From positions 1 through 64,000 of the forward strand of contig DATNCQ010000039.1 of NCBI GenBank assembly GCA_035571515.1: a stretch of 64,000 nucleotides of DNA, in the 5' to 3' direction. This DNA is from Gp6-AA40 sp035571515 (lineage in GTDB: Bacteria; Acidobacteriota; Vicinamibacteria; Vicinamibacterales; UBA2999). Both the position numbers and the translations under genes were made by a program. The notes under the pieces were generated by a model. That model worked only from the letters and a program-made list of their open reading frames with translations, ran no database searches and was not told where the DNA came from. Shown in pieces: positions 39,335-48,059 of the stretch (its first letter is position 1; each line of letters opens with the position of its first letter).

Positions 39335-41290
39335 ATGAATCGACATACGCGACACGCGGCCCTGGCAGCCCTCGTGGCATTGCTGTTGGCTCCCGCGCTC
39401 GTCAGCGCCGAAGTCTCGCGCGTGGAGATTACCGCGCGTCGTGATGTGGCGGCGGGCCGGCCGTTCGGGTCCGTGGGCCCGTACGAACAGATCGTCGGGA
39501 AGCTGTACTTTACGATCGACCCGGCCAACAAACGCAATCGCGTCATCGCCGATCTCGACAAGGCCCCCAGGAATGCCGCCGGGAAGATCGAGTTGTCCGC
39601 CGACCTGCTGATTCTGAGGCCGCGCGATTCGAGCAAGGGCAACGGGATCGCGCTCTTCGACATCGTCAATCGCGGGCGCGGCGTCGCGCTCGCCAAGTTC
39701 GACGCGCCGGTGGCCGTCAACGGCGCCACGGCGCCCGACGAGTATGGTGACGGCTTCCTGCTCAACCGTGGCTACACGATCGTCCAGGTCGGATGGGAAT
39801 TCGACGTGCGTCGCGAGGGCGCGATCCGGGCAGACATGCCGCTTGCGGCCGGTGTCACCGGCCTGGCTCACGCGACATTCATTCCCACCTCGAACAGTCC
39901 CGAGGCGACGGTGGGCGATCTCCTCGGATACACGCCGGCCAATGCGGCCGCGCCGCAGAACACGCTGACGGTGCGCGAGTCGCCGCAGGCGGCGGCGACG
40001 GCTGTTCCGCGCGCGAAGTGGCGCCTCGCCGGGAATGTCGTGACGCTCGACGGCGGATTCGAGCCGGGCCGCATCTACGAGCTGGCCTACACGGCCGCGG
40101 ATCCGCCCGTTGCGGCACTGGGATTCGCCGCGGTGCGGGACGCGGCCTCGTGGGTGAAGTACGCGCCGGACGCGGCGGTGTCGGCGAAATACACGTTCGC
40201 ATTCGGGTCCTCGCAGACGGGGCGTTACCTTCGCGAGTTCCTCTACGACGGCTTCTACACCGACGAGCGCGACCGGCAGGCGTTCGACGCGGTCATCCCG
40301 CACCTGGCCGGCGCGTCAGGTCTCAACCTCAATCGGCGCTGGTCCACGCCCACGTCGCTGTCATCGGATGTCGCCACGTTCTTCCCGTTCTCCGACATGA
40401 AGCAGCGCGACCCGGTGACGGGCGTCGAAGACGGGCTGCTCGAGAACGCGCGTACCGGCGAGCGTCAACCGAAGGTGTTCTGGACCAACACCCCGACCGA
40501 GGTGTGGGAGAAGGCTGCGGCGCTCGAGACGATGACGCCGGACGGGCTGAAGGATCGGCCGCTGCCGCCGAACGTGCGGCTCTACGTCTTCGCGGGAACA
40601 CAGCACGATCCGGCCCGATTCCCCTCGACCGTCAGCAACGGGCAGCTGCAGGACAATCCGACCGATTACATCTGGGCGATGCGGGCGCTGCTGGTCAGCA
40701 TGGAGAAATGGGTGCGTCAGGGAGTGGCGCCGCCGCCGAGCCGCTATCCTCGGCTGCAGGACGGCACGCTCGTCCGATCGACCGACGTCGCCTATCCGGA
40801 TCTTCCCGGCGTGGCCTCGCCTCGAAAGGTGCTGCCGGGTGCGCGCGGTGTCAACAGCCTGGTGGCAAAGGACGGCGGGGCGGGCACGCCGCTGCCGCTG
40901 CTGGTGTCGCAGGTCGACAAGGACGGCAACGAGCTCGGCGGCCTTCGTCTCCCCGACGTGATGGCGCCGCTGGCGACCACGGCCGGCTGGAACTTCCGCA
41001 AGGCGGCGATCGGCGGCACACACCTCCTCTATCCGCTCCTCGGTTCGTACGTGCCGTTCGCCGCGACGAAGGCCGAGCGCGAGCGCGCACGCGACCCGCG
41101 CCTGTCGATCGAGGAGCGGTATCAGTCGCGCGATCAGTACCTGAAGCAGGTGCAGGACGCCGCCGCGTCGCTCGTGAAGGAGGGGTACGTGCTCGCCGAG
41201 GATGTCCCCGCAATCGTGAAGCATGCCGGCGAACACTGGGATCTGCTCGTCAAGCGGCCGAGCAGCACGAGCACCCGCGCCGAACGGTGA
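39335..41290 (+). CDS. Exported alpha/beta-hydrolase domain protein
   Basis: This 651-residue protein has a signal peptide (about 1-25) and matches the large alpha/beta-hydrolase-domain family common in Acidobacteria and Proteobacteria (VEITARRDVAAGRPFGSVGP, LFDIVNRGRG, GYTIVQVGWEFDV). The probable nucleophile is Ser293 in FGSSQTGRYL, and His near GGTHLLYPLLG is conserved. It probably hydrolyses esters in the periplasm. GGGAGG lies 5 bases before ATG 39335. Its stop overlaps the GTG of the downstream carrier gene (GTGA), implying cotranscription. Confidence 0.85.
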   Translation: MNRHTRHAALAALVALLLAPALVSAEVSRVEITARRDVAAGRPFGSVGPYEQIVGKLYFTIDPANKRNRVIADLDKAPRNAAGKIELSADLLILRPRDSSKGNGIALFDIVNRGRGVALAKFDAPVAVNGATAPDEYGDGFLLNRGYTIVQVGWEFDVRREGAIRADMPLAAGVTGLAHATFIPTSNSPEATVGDLLGYTPANAAAPQNTLTVRESPQAAATAVPRAKWRLAGNVVTLDGGFEPGRIYELAYTAADPPVAALGFAAVRDAASWVKYAPDAAVSAKYTFAFGSSQTGRYLREFLYDGFYTDERDRQAFDAVIPHLAGASGLNLNRRWSTPTSLSSDVATFFPFSDMKQRDPVTGVEDGLLENARTGERQPKVFWTNTPTEVWEKAAALETMTPDGLKDRPLPPNVRLYVFAGTQHDPARFPSTVSNGQLQDNPTDYIWAMRALLVSMEKWVRQGVAPPPSRYPRLQDGTLVRSTDVAYPDLPGVASPRKVLPGARGVNSLVAKDGGAGTPLPLLVSQVDKDGNELGGLRLPDVMAPLATTAGWNFRKAAIGGTHLLYPLLGSYVPFAATKAERERARDPRLSIEERYQSRDQYLKQVQDAAASLVKEGYVLAEDVPAIVKHAGEHWDLLVKRPSSTSTRAER

Positions 41291-42699
41291 GTCGTCGCGG
41301 CGTGAGACTCCCGCATCCCGTGATCCTCCTCGTCGCGGGCGTCGCCGTGTGCGCCGCGCTGACGTGGATCCTTCCCCCGGGCGAATACGACCGCCGTGAC
41401 GACCCCGCGACCGGCCGCAGCGTGGTCGTCGCCGGCACCTATCACCGCGTCGACCCGGCACCGGTCGGTCCCTTCGCCGCGGTCGTCGCCATTCCCCGCG
41501 CCTTCCTGGAGGCAGCGGACGTCATCGGGCTCGTCCTGTTCGTCGGTGGCGCGTGGACGGTCATCGACCGCGTCGGCACCCTCGGGCGCCTCGTGTCGTC
41601 GATCGTCGTCGCGTTCGGCAGCCGCGGCCTGCTCGCCATCCCTGTCGTGTCGCTGTTCTTCGCGGTGATGGGCGCGCTCGAGAACATGCAGGAAGAGATC
41701 ATTCCGCTCGTGCCGACGCTGCTCGTGCTCGGGCGCGGTCTCGGCGTCAATGCCACCGCGGTGATGGCGATGAGCGTGGGCGCCGCGGCGATAGGAAGCG
41801 CGTTCGGCCCGACCAATCCGTTCCAGGCCGGCATCGCCATGAAGCTGGCGCAGCTGCCGCCGATGTCGGCCGCGCCGCTCAAGTGGACGACGTTTGTCGC
41901 CGGACTGGCGCTGTGGGTCGCCTGGACGATGTGGTGGGCGGCACGGAATCGCGAGCGCGATTCAGGACCCGGCTCGTCCCGAGCAGAGTCGAGGGGCTTG
42001 CCCCGGGCGGAGTCGAGCCCAATCCGGGATCCGACGGTGACGAGTCCCGGCGGTTCGTCGGCGACGGGCCGCGACTATCTCATCTTCGTGATCGCCGTCG
42101 CCCCGCTCGCGGCCTACGTCTACGGATCGCTGGCCCGTGGATGGGGATTCAACGAGATGTCCGGCGGGTTCATCATCGCCGGGTGCGCCGCCGGTGTGCT
42201 CGGCGGGCTCGGCGTCGCCGGCACGACGGCCGCCTTCTTCGAGGGACTGCAGGCCGTGTTGCCGGCCGCCATCCTCGTCTGCGTCGCGCGTGCGCTGTCG
42301 CTCGTCCTCAGCGACGGCCATGTGACGGACACCATCCTCAACGGACTCGTCACGCCCCTCTCGGCCACGACCGCCGCCGCCGCCTCGATGCTGATGATTC
42401 CGTTCCATGCCATCGTGCACGTCGCGGTGCCGAGCGTCAGTGGCCAGGCCGTGCTGACGATGCCGATTCTGGTGCCGCTGTCCGACCTGCTGGGGATCTC
42501 GCGGCAGGTGACCGTGCTGGCGTATCAGATGGGCGCCGGGCTGACGGAGCTGCTGACACCGACCAACGGAGCGTTGATGGCGGTCCTGCTCGCCGGCGGC
42601 GTGTCGTTCGCGCAGTGGATCCGGTTTGCCGTCGTCGGCGTGCTGCTCGCCCTCGCCGTCGGTGTGGCGGCGATTATCGCGGTGCTTTCGACAAACTAA
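41287..42699 (+). CDS. YfcC-like carboxylate/amino-acid carrier
   Basis: This 470-residue integral membrane protein resembles the YfcC/C4-dicarboxylate-carrier group: LPHPVILLVAGVAVCAALTW, LPPGEYDR, GALENMQEEIIPLVPTLL, FGPTNPFQAGIAMK, PFHAIVHVAVPSVSGQAVL and ELLTPTNGALMAVLL. Two inverted hydrophobic halves are separated by a loop at about 222-258. That loop is encoded by a repeat-like insert (see 41978-42020). The start is GTG 41287, overlapping the TGA of the hydrolase gene. It may import the product released by the upstream hydrolase. Its 3' end overlaps the convergent PIG-L gene by 26 bases. Confidence 0.82.
   Translation: MSRRGVRLPHPVILLVAGVAVCAALTWILPPGEYDRRDDPATGRSVVVAGTYHRVDPAPVGPFAAVVAIPRAFLEAADVIGLVLFVGGAWTVIDRVGTLGRLVSSIVVAFGSRGLLAIPVVSLFFAVMGALENMQEEIIPLVPTLLVLGRGLGVNATAVMAMSVGAAAIGSAFGPTNPFQAGIAMKLAQLPPMSAAPLKWTTFVAGLALWVAWTMWWAARNRERDSGPGSSRAESRGLPRAESSPIRDPTVTSPGGSSATGRDYLIFVIAVAPLAAYVYGSLARGWGFNEMSGGFIIAGCAAGVLGGLGVAGTTAAFFEGLQAVLPAAILVCVARALSLVLSDGHVTDTILNGLVTPLSATTAAAASMLMIPFHAIVHVAVPSVSGQAVLTMPILVPLSDLLGISRQVTVLAYQMGAGLTELLTPTNGALMAVLLAGGVSFAQWIRFAVVGVLLALAVGVAAIIAVLSTN
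41978..42020. repeat. Repeat-like insert within the carrier gene
   Basis: CCCGAGCAGAGTCGAGG (41978-41994) and CCCGGGCGGAGTCGAGC (42002-42018) are imperfect direct copies. Between them CCCCG and CGGGG-type words can pair. They encode RAESRGLPRAESS in a hydrophilic loop with no family conservation that I recognise. Confidence 0.6.
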
Positions 42700-45310
42700 T
42701 CAGGTTGGCGAACTGGCGATATGCGCCAGGCACGCCTGCCGGAAGCTGCCGGAACCAGGAGTACGCGGTGTAGACGTAGCGGCCCTTGCCGACCTCGGCA
42801 TACACCTCGGCGCCGCGCACCGGAGGCTCGCCGGGATCCGCGGTTTCGAGTAGGGGCACGTAGCGCGCGTCGAACATGCTGAACGCGTACGCGTTGCGCT
42901 CCTGCACCCATCCCGCGAAATCCGCGTCGGTGATCTTGTTGGGGAAGTTGAACGCGGGGTGCGTCGGCACGAGGATCTTCACCGGCGCGTCCTCGACGGT
43001 CACGCGCGGGTTCGCGTTGGTCGGCGGGCCGGCGGGGAACGGTGGCATCTTCCGGTTGGCGTACTCCTGCTGCTGATACTGGACGATCAGCGTGCCGCCG
43101 CGTTGCAGGTAGTCGAGCACCCTCCCGTTGTTCGCCACGAAATCCGGGTTCGCCTCCGACGCACGGATGCCGACGACGATGGTGTCGAAGCGCGAGAGAT
43201 CGCCGGTCGCGAGCATGTCGCCGTCGAGCATCGTCACCTCGACGCCCATCCGGCGTATCGCGTCGGCTACCTGGTCGCCGCTGCCCATGATGTAGCCGAC
43301 CTTCACCGGTGCGACCTTCAAATCGAAGACTTGCGCGGTCGCGGTGGCGGGCCAGTAGAGGCGGTGCGTCTGGATGTGCGGGTACGCGATGACCTCTACG
43401 TCACGCGTGAAGGTGGCTCCCTCCTCGACGGCTTCGGCGCCGATCTCGAGGCGGCCGGCGGTGCGTTGCGCGGGCGCCGTGACGACGAACGGCGTGGAGG
43501 TCCTGTCGCCGCTGGCGTTGAGCGTAAAGGAAGCCTGCGCGGGCGTGGCCGTCCAACCCTGCGGAAGCCGGAGCCGCAGGGTGCCCGTGACGGGTTTGGG
43601 AGAAAAGCTCGTTGCGCGCACAACGAGCTTCTGCTGGTTGGCGGTGGTGCCGAGTGGCACGACGAGCAGCGGCGTGTCGAGCCCTACCGCCATGCGCGGT
43701 ACGACATTGACGTCGCGGCGAAGCTCGCCGCGGACCGAGTCGGCGTAGCGGAACTGCACGGGCCGCGTGATCGTCATGTCGATGCCGCGGATGGTCAGCG
43801 CCACGGATGCCGTGATCAGCGGCGGGCCGAACGGCCGTGATTTCGGATCGCCGTCCGCCCACGCGTACACGTCGCCGGTGCGAGGTCGTTTCAGGTAGTA
43901 CGGCTCCGTGACGGGCGCGTCCGCCGGCACGTACAGCCGATAGGACGACACGCTGCTGGGGGTTTCGCGCCGGCCGAACCCGCCTCCGCCCGCGGGGGCC
44001 GTGTCCGCCGGCAACGGCTCGACCCGCCAGCCTTCCGGCGCGTTGATGGTCACGTTCTTGACGGTTACGTTTGATTCGGCCGGGAAAAACATCCGCACGA
44101 GCACGTCAACCGGGTCGCCTGGCACGACCGTTTCCTGCGAGGCGAGCGGATCGAGATCGACTTCGGCAGCGCGGACCAGCGCCTCGGTGAAGTCGTTCTC
44201 CTTGAACGACAGCAGGAAATCGGCGTCCGCGCGCGCATCGGCGCTGCCGCCCGAGGTTCTCAAGGTCGCTCGCGCGACGCGTGCGGCGCGCAGGCCGTCC
44301 GCAAGCGCGGGAATGATGCGCGCCGGCGCCAGCGCCTGGTAGTCGGCCAGCGCCTTCTTCGCGGCGGTGTCCATCGCGCCAAGCTCCAGGCGGATGGTTC
44401 CGTCAGGAAGACCGGCGAGCTTCGCGAGCCCTGGAATCGTGGTGTCGAGGCCGTCGAAGATCGATTTTTCGGGACGCGGCGACTGGACGCCGCTGTCCAT
44501 CAGCAGCAGCGTCGAGGCGAGGGGACCACGCGGCTCGATGCCGCCCTGGGCCTGCGTCTTGTGCTGGCTGCGCCCCTCGAATGAAATCTCCGCGTAGCTG
44601 CGCCCCGCCGCCGGATCGACGATCCCTTCCTGCACCTGGACGTTCGATGCCGCCGGATCGGGACGCGCGTTGAAACCGATCCCGCGATAGAGCTTCTTGG
44701 CCTGCCACGGCCGCAGTCCCTCGCGCAGCTGTTCCGGGAACTGGTTTGGATCCGCCGCCGCTTTGTAGGCGAGCGGCGTCAGATATCCCGCTTCCTGGTG
44801 ATGGCCGTGTCCGTCCGCGGGCGTGCCGCTGAAGCGCGAATAGATGACGAGCGGCCTGAACAGCCGGATGACGCGCACGTAGTCGCCGAGCGTGTCGCGC
44901 TCGCCCCACTTCATCGCCGCTTCCGCGCGCGATTTCGAGAAGCCGTAATCGAAGGTGTGGCCGAAGTACTGCTCCGCGCCGTCGAGCCGCCGCGCCTGGA
45001 GCAGTTCCTCGGTGCGGATGACCCCAAGCGCGTCGAACAGTTCCGTGCCGATGATGTTCTGGCCGCCCTCGCCGCGATTGAGCGAGACATACGCCACGCG
45101 GGCATGGTCGCCGCGCGCCGCACGGGCGATGAACGCGGAGTCCTCGTCGTCGGGGTGCGCGCCCGTGTGGAGCACGCTCGCCGTCGTCTGCAGGCGTTGC
45201 AGGACCTGCGTCATCCCCGCTGCGCCCATGTCATAAATCGGGCGCACCTGCGCGTCCGTGACCAGCACGAACGCCGACAGGGCTGCCGCGGCGATCAGAA
45301 GGCGTCGCAT
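42674..45310 (-). CDS. Exported PIG-L family deacetylase, multidomain
   Basis: This 878-residue protein has a signal peptide (about 1-20). A PIG-L/LmbE deacetylase domain follows at about 40-300, with zinc motif AHPDDE at 51-56 and HGHH at 168-171. Immunoglobulin-like beta modules are at about 390-660 and a C-terminal Rossmann-like or glutamine-amidotransferase-like part at about 670-878 (GYIMGSGDQVADAIRRMGVE, DTIVVGIRA). PIG-L enzymes remove N-acetyl groups from sugars. The multidomain exported form is typical of Bacteroidetes and Acidobacteria. TATACT lies 6 bases before ATG 45310 and no Shine-Dalgarno sequence is present. Confidence 0.87.
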   Translation of the reverse strand: MRRLLIAAAALSAFVLVTDAQVRPIYDMGAAGMTQVLQRLQTTASVLHTGAHPDDEDSAFIARAARGDHARVAYVSLNRGEGGQNIIGTELFDALGVIRTEELLQARRLDGAEQYFGHTFDYGFSKSRAEAAMKWGERDTLGDYVRVIRLFRPLVIYSRFSGTPADGHGHHQEAGYLTPLAYKAAADPNQFPEQLREGLRPWQAKKLYRGIGFNARPDPAASNVQVQEGIVDPAAGRSYAEISFEGRSQHKTQAQGGIEPRGPLASTLLLMDSGVQSPRPEKSIFDGLDTTIPGLAKLAGLPDGTIRLELGAMDTAAKKALADYQALAPARIIPALADGLRAARVARATLRTSGGSADARADADFLLSFKENDFTEALVRAAEVDLDPLASQETVVPGDPVDVLVRMFFPAESNVTVKNVTINAPEGWRVEPLPADTAPAGGGGFGRRETPSSVSSYRLYVPADAPVTEPYYLKRPRTGDVYAWADGDPKSRPFGPPLITASVALTIRGIDMTITRPVQFRYADSVRGELRRDVNVVPRMAVGLDTPLLVVPLGTTANQQKLVVRATSFSPKPVTGTLRLRLPQGWTATPAQASFTLNASGDRTSTPFVVTAPAQRTAGRLEIGAEAVEEGATFTRDVEVIAYPHIQTHRLYWPATATAQVFDLKVAPVKVGYIMGSGDQVADAIRRMGVEVTMLDGDMLATGDLSRFDTIVVGIRASEANPDFVANNGRVLDYLQRGGTLIVQYQQQEYANRKMPPFPAGPPTNANPRVTVEDAPVKILVPTHPAFNFPNKITDADFAGWVQERNAYAFSMFDARYVPLLETADPGEPPVRGAEVYAEVGKGRYVYTAYSWFRQLPAGVPGAYRQFANLISLSKAPR

Positions 45311-45316
45311 CCGGAG

Positions 45317-45322
45317 AGTATA
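45317..45322 (-). promoter_or_regulatory. -10-like TATACT 6 bases before ATG 45310
   Basis: On the minus strand TATACT is followed by six bases and the PIG-L start codon, matching the leaderless arrangement seen at 20066 and 36485. Confidence 0.42.
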
Positions 45323-45327
45323 GCGGT

Positions 45328-45349
45328 GGGCCGGCTAAAGCCGGCGCCC
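45328..45349. repeat. Hairpin GCCGGC-TAAA-GCCGGC with flanking direct repeats
   Basis: Six-base arms (45330-45335, 45340-45345) sit in the frame GGG...GCCC. On the minus strand it reads AGGGGC...CTTTAG..., resembling the hairpin at 31271-31292. Two GATCGTGGC words follow (45353-45361, 45371-45379), just before the M16 peptidase stop. Confidence 0.6.
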
Positions 45350-45380
45350 CTGCGATCGTGGCGGTCCCTACGATCGTGGC

Positions 45381-48059
45381 TTACGGTTGCGGGCCTCGGA
45401 CGACCTGCACGAGGTCCTGCGGGCGGATCCACTTCGCGAACGCCGCCCGCACTTCGTCGGCCGTCAGGTCGAAGTAGCGCTGTCCCATCCGCCGCGATTC
45501 GTCGAGCGGCAGGCCAATCTGCGCGCGCGCGAGCAGCAGGCTGGCAATCGCGTCCTCGCTCGACTGCTGCAGCGCCATCTGGCGCAGCATCAGCGCCTTC
45601 GCCTGGTGCAGCTCCTCCGGCGTCACGTTCTCGGTCTGCATCGCGCGCAGGTCGCGGACGATGAGGTCGCGCGCCTTCGACACGTTCGGCGGGTCGGATC
45701 CGAACGTCACCGTGTAGACGCTGCGCGTCTTCCCCGCCGCGAACTCGTCGTCGACGGTGTAGACGAGGCCGGCGACCTGCCGGAGGTCGTGATAGAGGCG
45801 CGTCGCGTAGAAGCCGCCTCCCAGCACGCTGTTGCCCAGTTGCAGCGCGTAGTACTCGGGATCGAAGCGGTTCATGCCCACTTCCTCGGCCAGCGTCACC
45901 GACGCCTGCACGGCTTCCGGATCGGCGACCGCGAAGTCCTTCGCCATGTTCTTCGGCACGGGCGGCAGCGTCGGATCCGGCGTCGGTCCCTGCGCCATCC
46001 AGCCGCCGAAATACTTCTCGATCGCGCTGCGTGCCTCGGAGGGCTCGATGTCTCCGATGATCGTGATGGCCGTCAGGTCCGGGCGGAACGTCGCCTCGTA
46101 GTGCTTCCGCACCTCGTCGAGAGACAGCGACGATACGGTGTCCGGCTTCGGATCGCGCAGCGCCGGATCGCCCGGCGGCAGCAACCCCGTCTTCAGCGCA
46201 CGGTCCGCCTGGTAGCCGGGACTCTTGATCTGTCCTTCGAGATACTCCGCGGTCTGCTGCTTGACGATCTCGAATGCCTCGGCGGGCAGCGCGGGATGCA
46301 GCAGGTTGTCGGCGAGCAGCTCGACGCCGCGCGCGAAGTCGGTCTTCGGCACTTTCAGCGAGAACTCATAGCCGGCGGACTCGTTGGCGGCGATGTCGTC
46401 CAGCGCCTTCTGGAACGCGAGCCGATCGAGCGTGGTCGTCCCGTAGGAGAAGAGCTCGTCGAGCACGTCGGAGACGCCATCTTTCCCCGGCGCCTCCTGC
46501 AGCGTCGTCTCGTGGCGGATGTTGCCGAGCAGCGTGACGGTGGGACTCGTCTTGTCGCTCTTGACGATGAGCCGCAGCTTGTTCGGCAGCATCGTGTCCG
46601 TCCATGTCGGATTCACGGCCGGCACTCGAATCGCGGACAGCGCGGCCTCCGCCCACTCGGGCAGCTTCACCGGCTTGGTAGGCGCCGCCGTCAGCGATTC
46701 GCCGCCGCCGAATCCCTTGCCCGACGCCGCCTCGCCGGTCGGCTTGGGCAGCAGCGTTGCCGTCATCGAGTTGGCGTCCTTCAGGAACTGCATCGCGACG
46801 CGATTGACGTCGGCCGCCGTCACGCGCCTGATGGCGTCGACGTCCTCGTCCGGAGAATTCCGGCCTTCGGCCGCAAGCGCCTGCGACCACACCGCCGCCA
46901 GCTCCGAGATCGAATTTCGCCGGAACAGCGCCGACGCGACCTCGGATCGTTTCACCGCCTCGACGAGCTCCGCGGGGAAACCCTCCCGCACGTAGTTGGC
47001 GACGATCGATCGCATGTCGGCGACGACGCCGGTCGGCGCCGTCGATGCGGGCAGCGCGGCGATGCTGAACCCGACGCTCGCCTTCGGATAGGTCTCGGCC
47101 AGCTGGAAGCCGGCGTAGAGCGCCTTGCCGGCGGGCACGAGCGCGTAGATGTCGCCGCGCTGGCTCGCGAGCACGTCCGCCATGACACGCGTCGCCGCGT
47201 AATCGGGGCTGTCGGTTCCGGGCAGACGGTAGGCGATGAAGGCGAGCGTATAGGGAAGATTGCTGTCGAGGGTGAAGCTCTCCTGCTTGACCGGCCGCAG
47301 GACGACCGCCGGGCGGCGTCCGATCGGGCGGCGGGGGATCGAACCGTACAGCCGCTTCACGGTCGCGAGCGTGGCGGTGGGATCCACGTCGCCGGCGATG
47401 ACGAGGATGGCGTTGTTCGGCGCGTACCAACGACGGTAGAACGCCTTGAGCATCGCTCCCGTCGTCTTCTGGAACGACTCGCGCGTGCCGAGCGCGTCGT
47501 GCGCGTACGGCGTGCCGGCGAACATCCCCTGGTTGAGCCGCGTGATGAACTTGTAGGTCGGCTCCGAGAGGTCGCGCGCGACTTCCTGCTCGATGGCGCC
47601 CTTCTCCTGCTGCCACTCGGCGTTGGAATCGATCACGTCGCGCATGCACGCGGCATCCACGCGCAGCGCGACCTCGAGGTCGGCGGCGGGCACTGTCGTG
47701 AAATACTGCGTAATCGTCTGCTGGGTGTCGGCGTTGTCGAAACCGCCAAGCTGGGCAAAGATCGCGGCGATCTGGTCCGCGGTCACGCCGGCGCATCCCC
47801 TGAACGCCATGTGCTCCTGCGCGTGCGCCATGCCGGGAAACCCGGGCGGCGTTTCGCTCGCGCCGACGAGATAGTTCTCCTCGACGGTGACGACGGGAGC
47901 AAGCGGATCGCGGACAATCACCACGCGCAGCCCGTTGTCGAGCGTGGCACGCGTGACGTCGCCGCCGCCGGCGGGCGGTGACGCCGGCGCGGCCGTTTGC
48001 GCCAGCGCCGGCGCGGTGAGAGATGTGGCCAGGAGGACGAGTGCGAGCTGTCGGAACAT
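45381..48059 (-). CDS. Exported M16-family (insulinase-like) metallopeptidase
   Basis: This 892-residue protein has a signal peptide (about 1-21) and two tandem M16 halves. The first has the inverted zinc motif HAQEH at 79-83 with the distal glutamate near 160, and the second (about 470-880) is the inactive M16C type. The layout matches pitrilysin-like periplasmic peptidases that degrade small peptides. ATG 48059 is used because the signal peptide starts there; ATG 48098 is in frame upstream. The 5' end overlaps that of the divergent DUF5916 gene. Confidence 0.9.
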   Translation of the reverse strand: MFRQLALVLLATSLTAPALAQTAAPASPPAGGGDVTRATLDNGLRVVIVRDPLAPVVTVEENYLVGASETPPGFPGMAHAQEHMAFRGCAGVTADQIAAIFAQLGGFDNADTQQTITQYFTTVPAADLEVALRVDAACMRDVIDSNAEWQQEKGAIEQEVARDLSEPTYKFITRLNQGMFAGTPYAHDALGTRESFQKTTGAMLKAFYRRWYAPNNAILVIAGDVDPTATLATVKRLYGSIPRRPIGRRPAVVLRPVKQESFTLDSNLPYTLAFIAYRLPGTDSPDYAATRVMADVLASQRGDIYALVPAGKALYAGFQLAETYPKASVGFSIAALPASTAPTGVVADMRSIVANYVREGFPAELVEAVKRSEVASALFRRNSISELAAVWSQALAAEGRNSPDEDVDAIRRVTAADVNRVAMQFLKDANSMTATLLPKPTGEAASGKGFGGGESLTAAPTKPVKLPEWAEAALSAIRVPAVNPTWTDTMLPNKLRLIVKSDKTSPTVTLLGNIRHETTLQEAPGKDGVSDVLDELFSYGTTTLDRLAFQKALDDIAANESAGYEFSLKVPKTDFARGVELLADNLLHPALPAEAFEIVKQQTAEYLEGQIKSPGYQADRALKTGLLPPGDPALRDPKPDTVSSLSLDEVRKHYEATFRPDLTAITIIGDIEPSEARSAIEKYFGGWMAQGPTPDPTLPPVPKNMAKDFAVADPEAVQASVTLAEEVGMNRFDPEYYALQLGNSVLGGGFYATRLYHDLRQVAGLVYTVDDEFAAGKTRSVYTVTFGSDPPNVSKARDLIVRDLRAMQTENVTPEELHQAKALMLRQMALQQSSEDAIASLLLARAQIGLPLDESRRMGQRYFDLTADEVRAAFAKWIRPQDLVQVVRGPQP

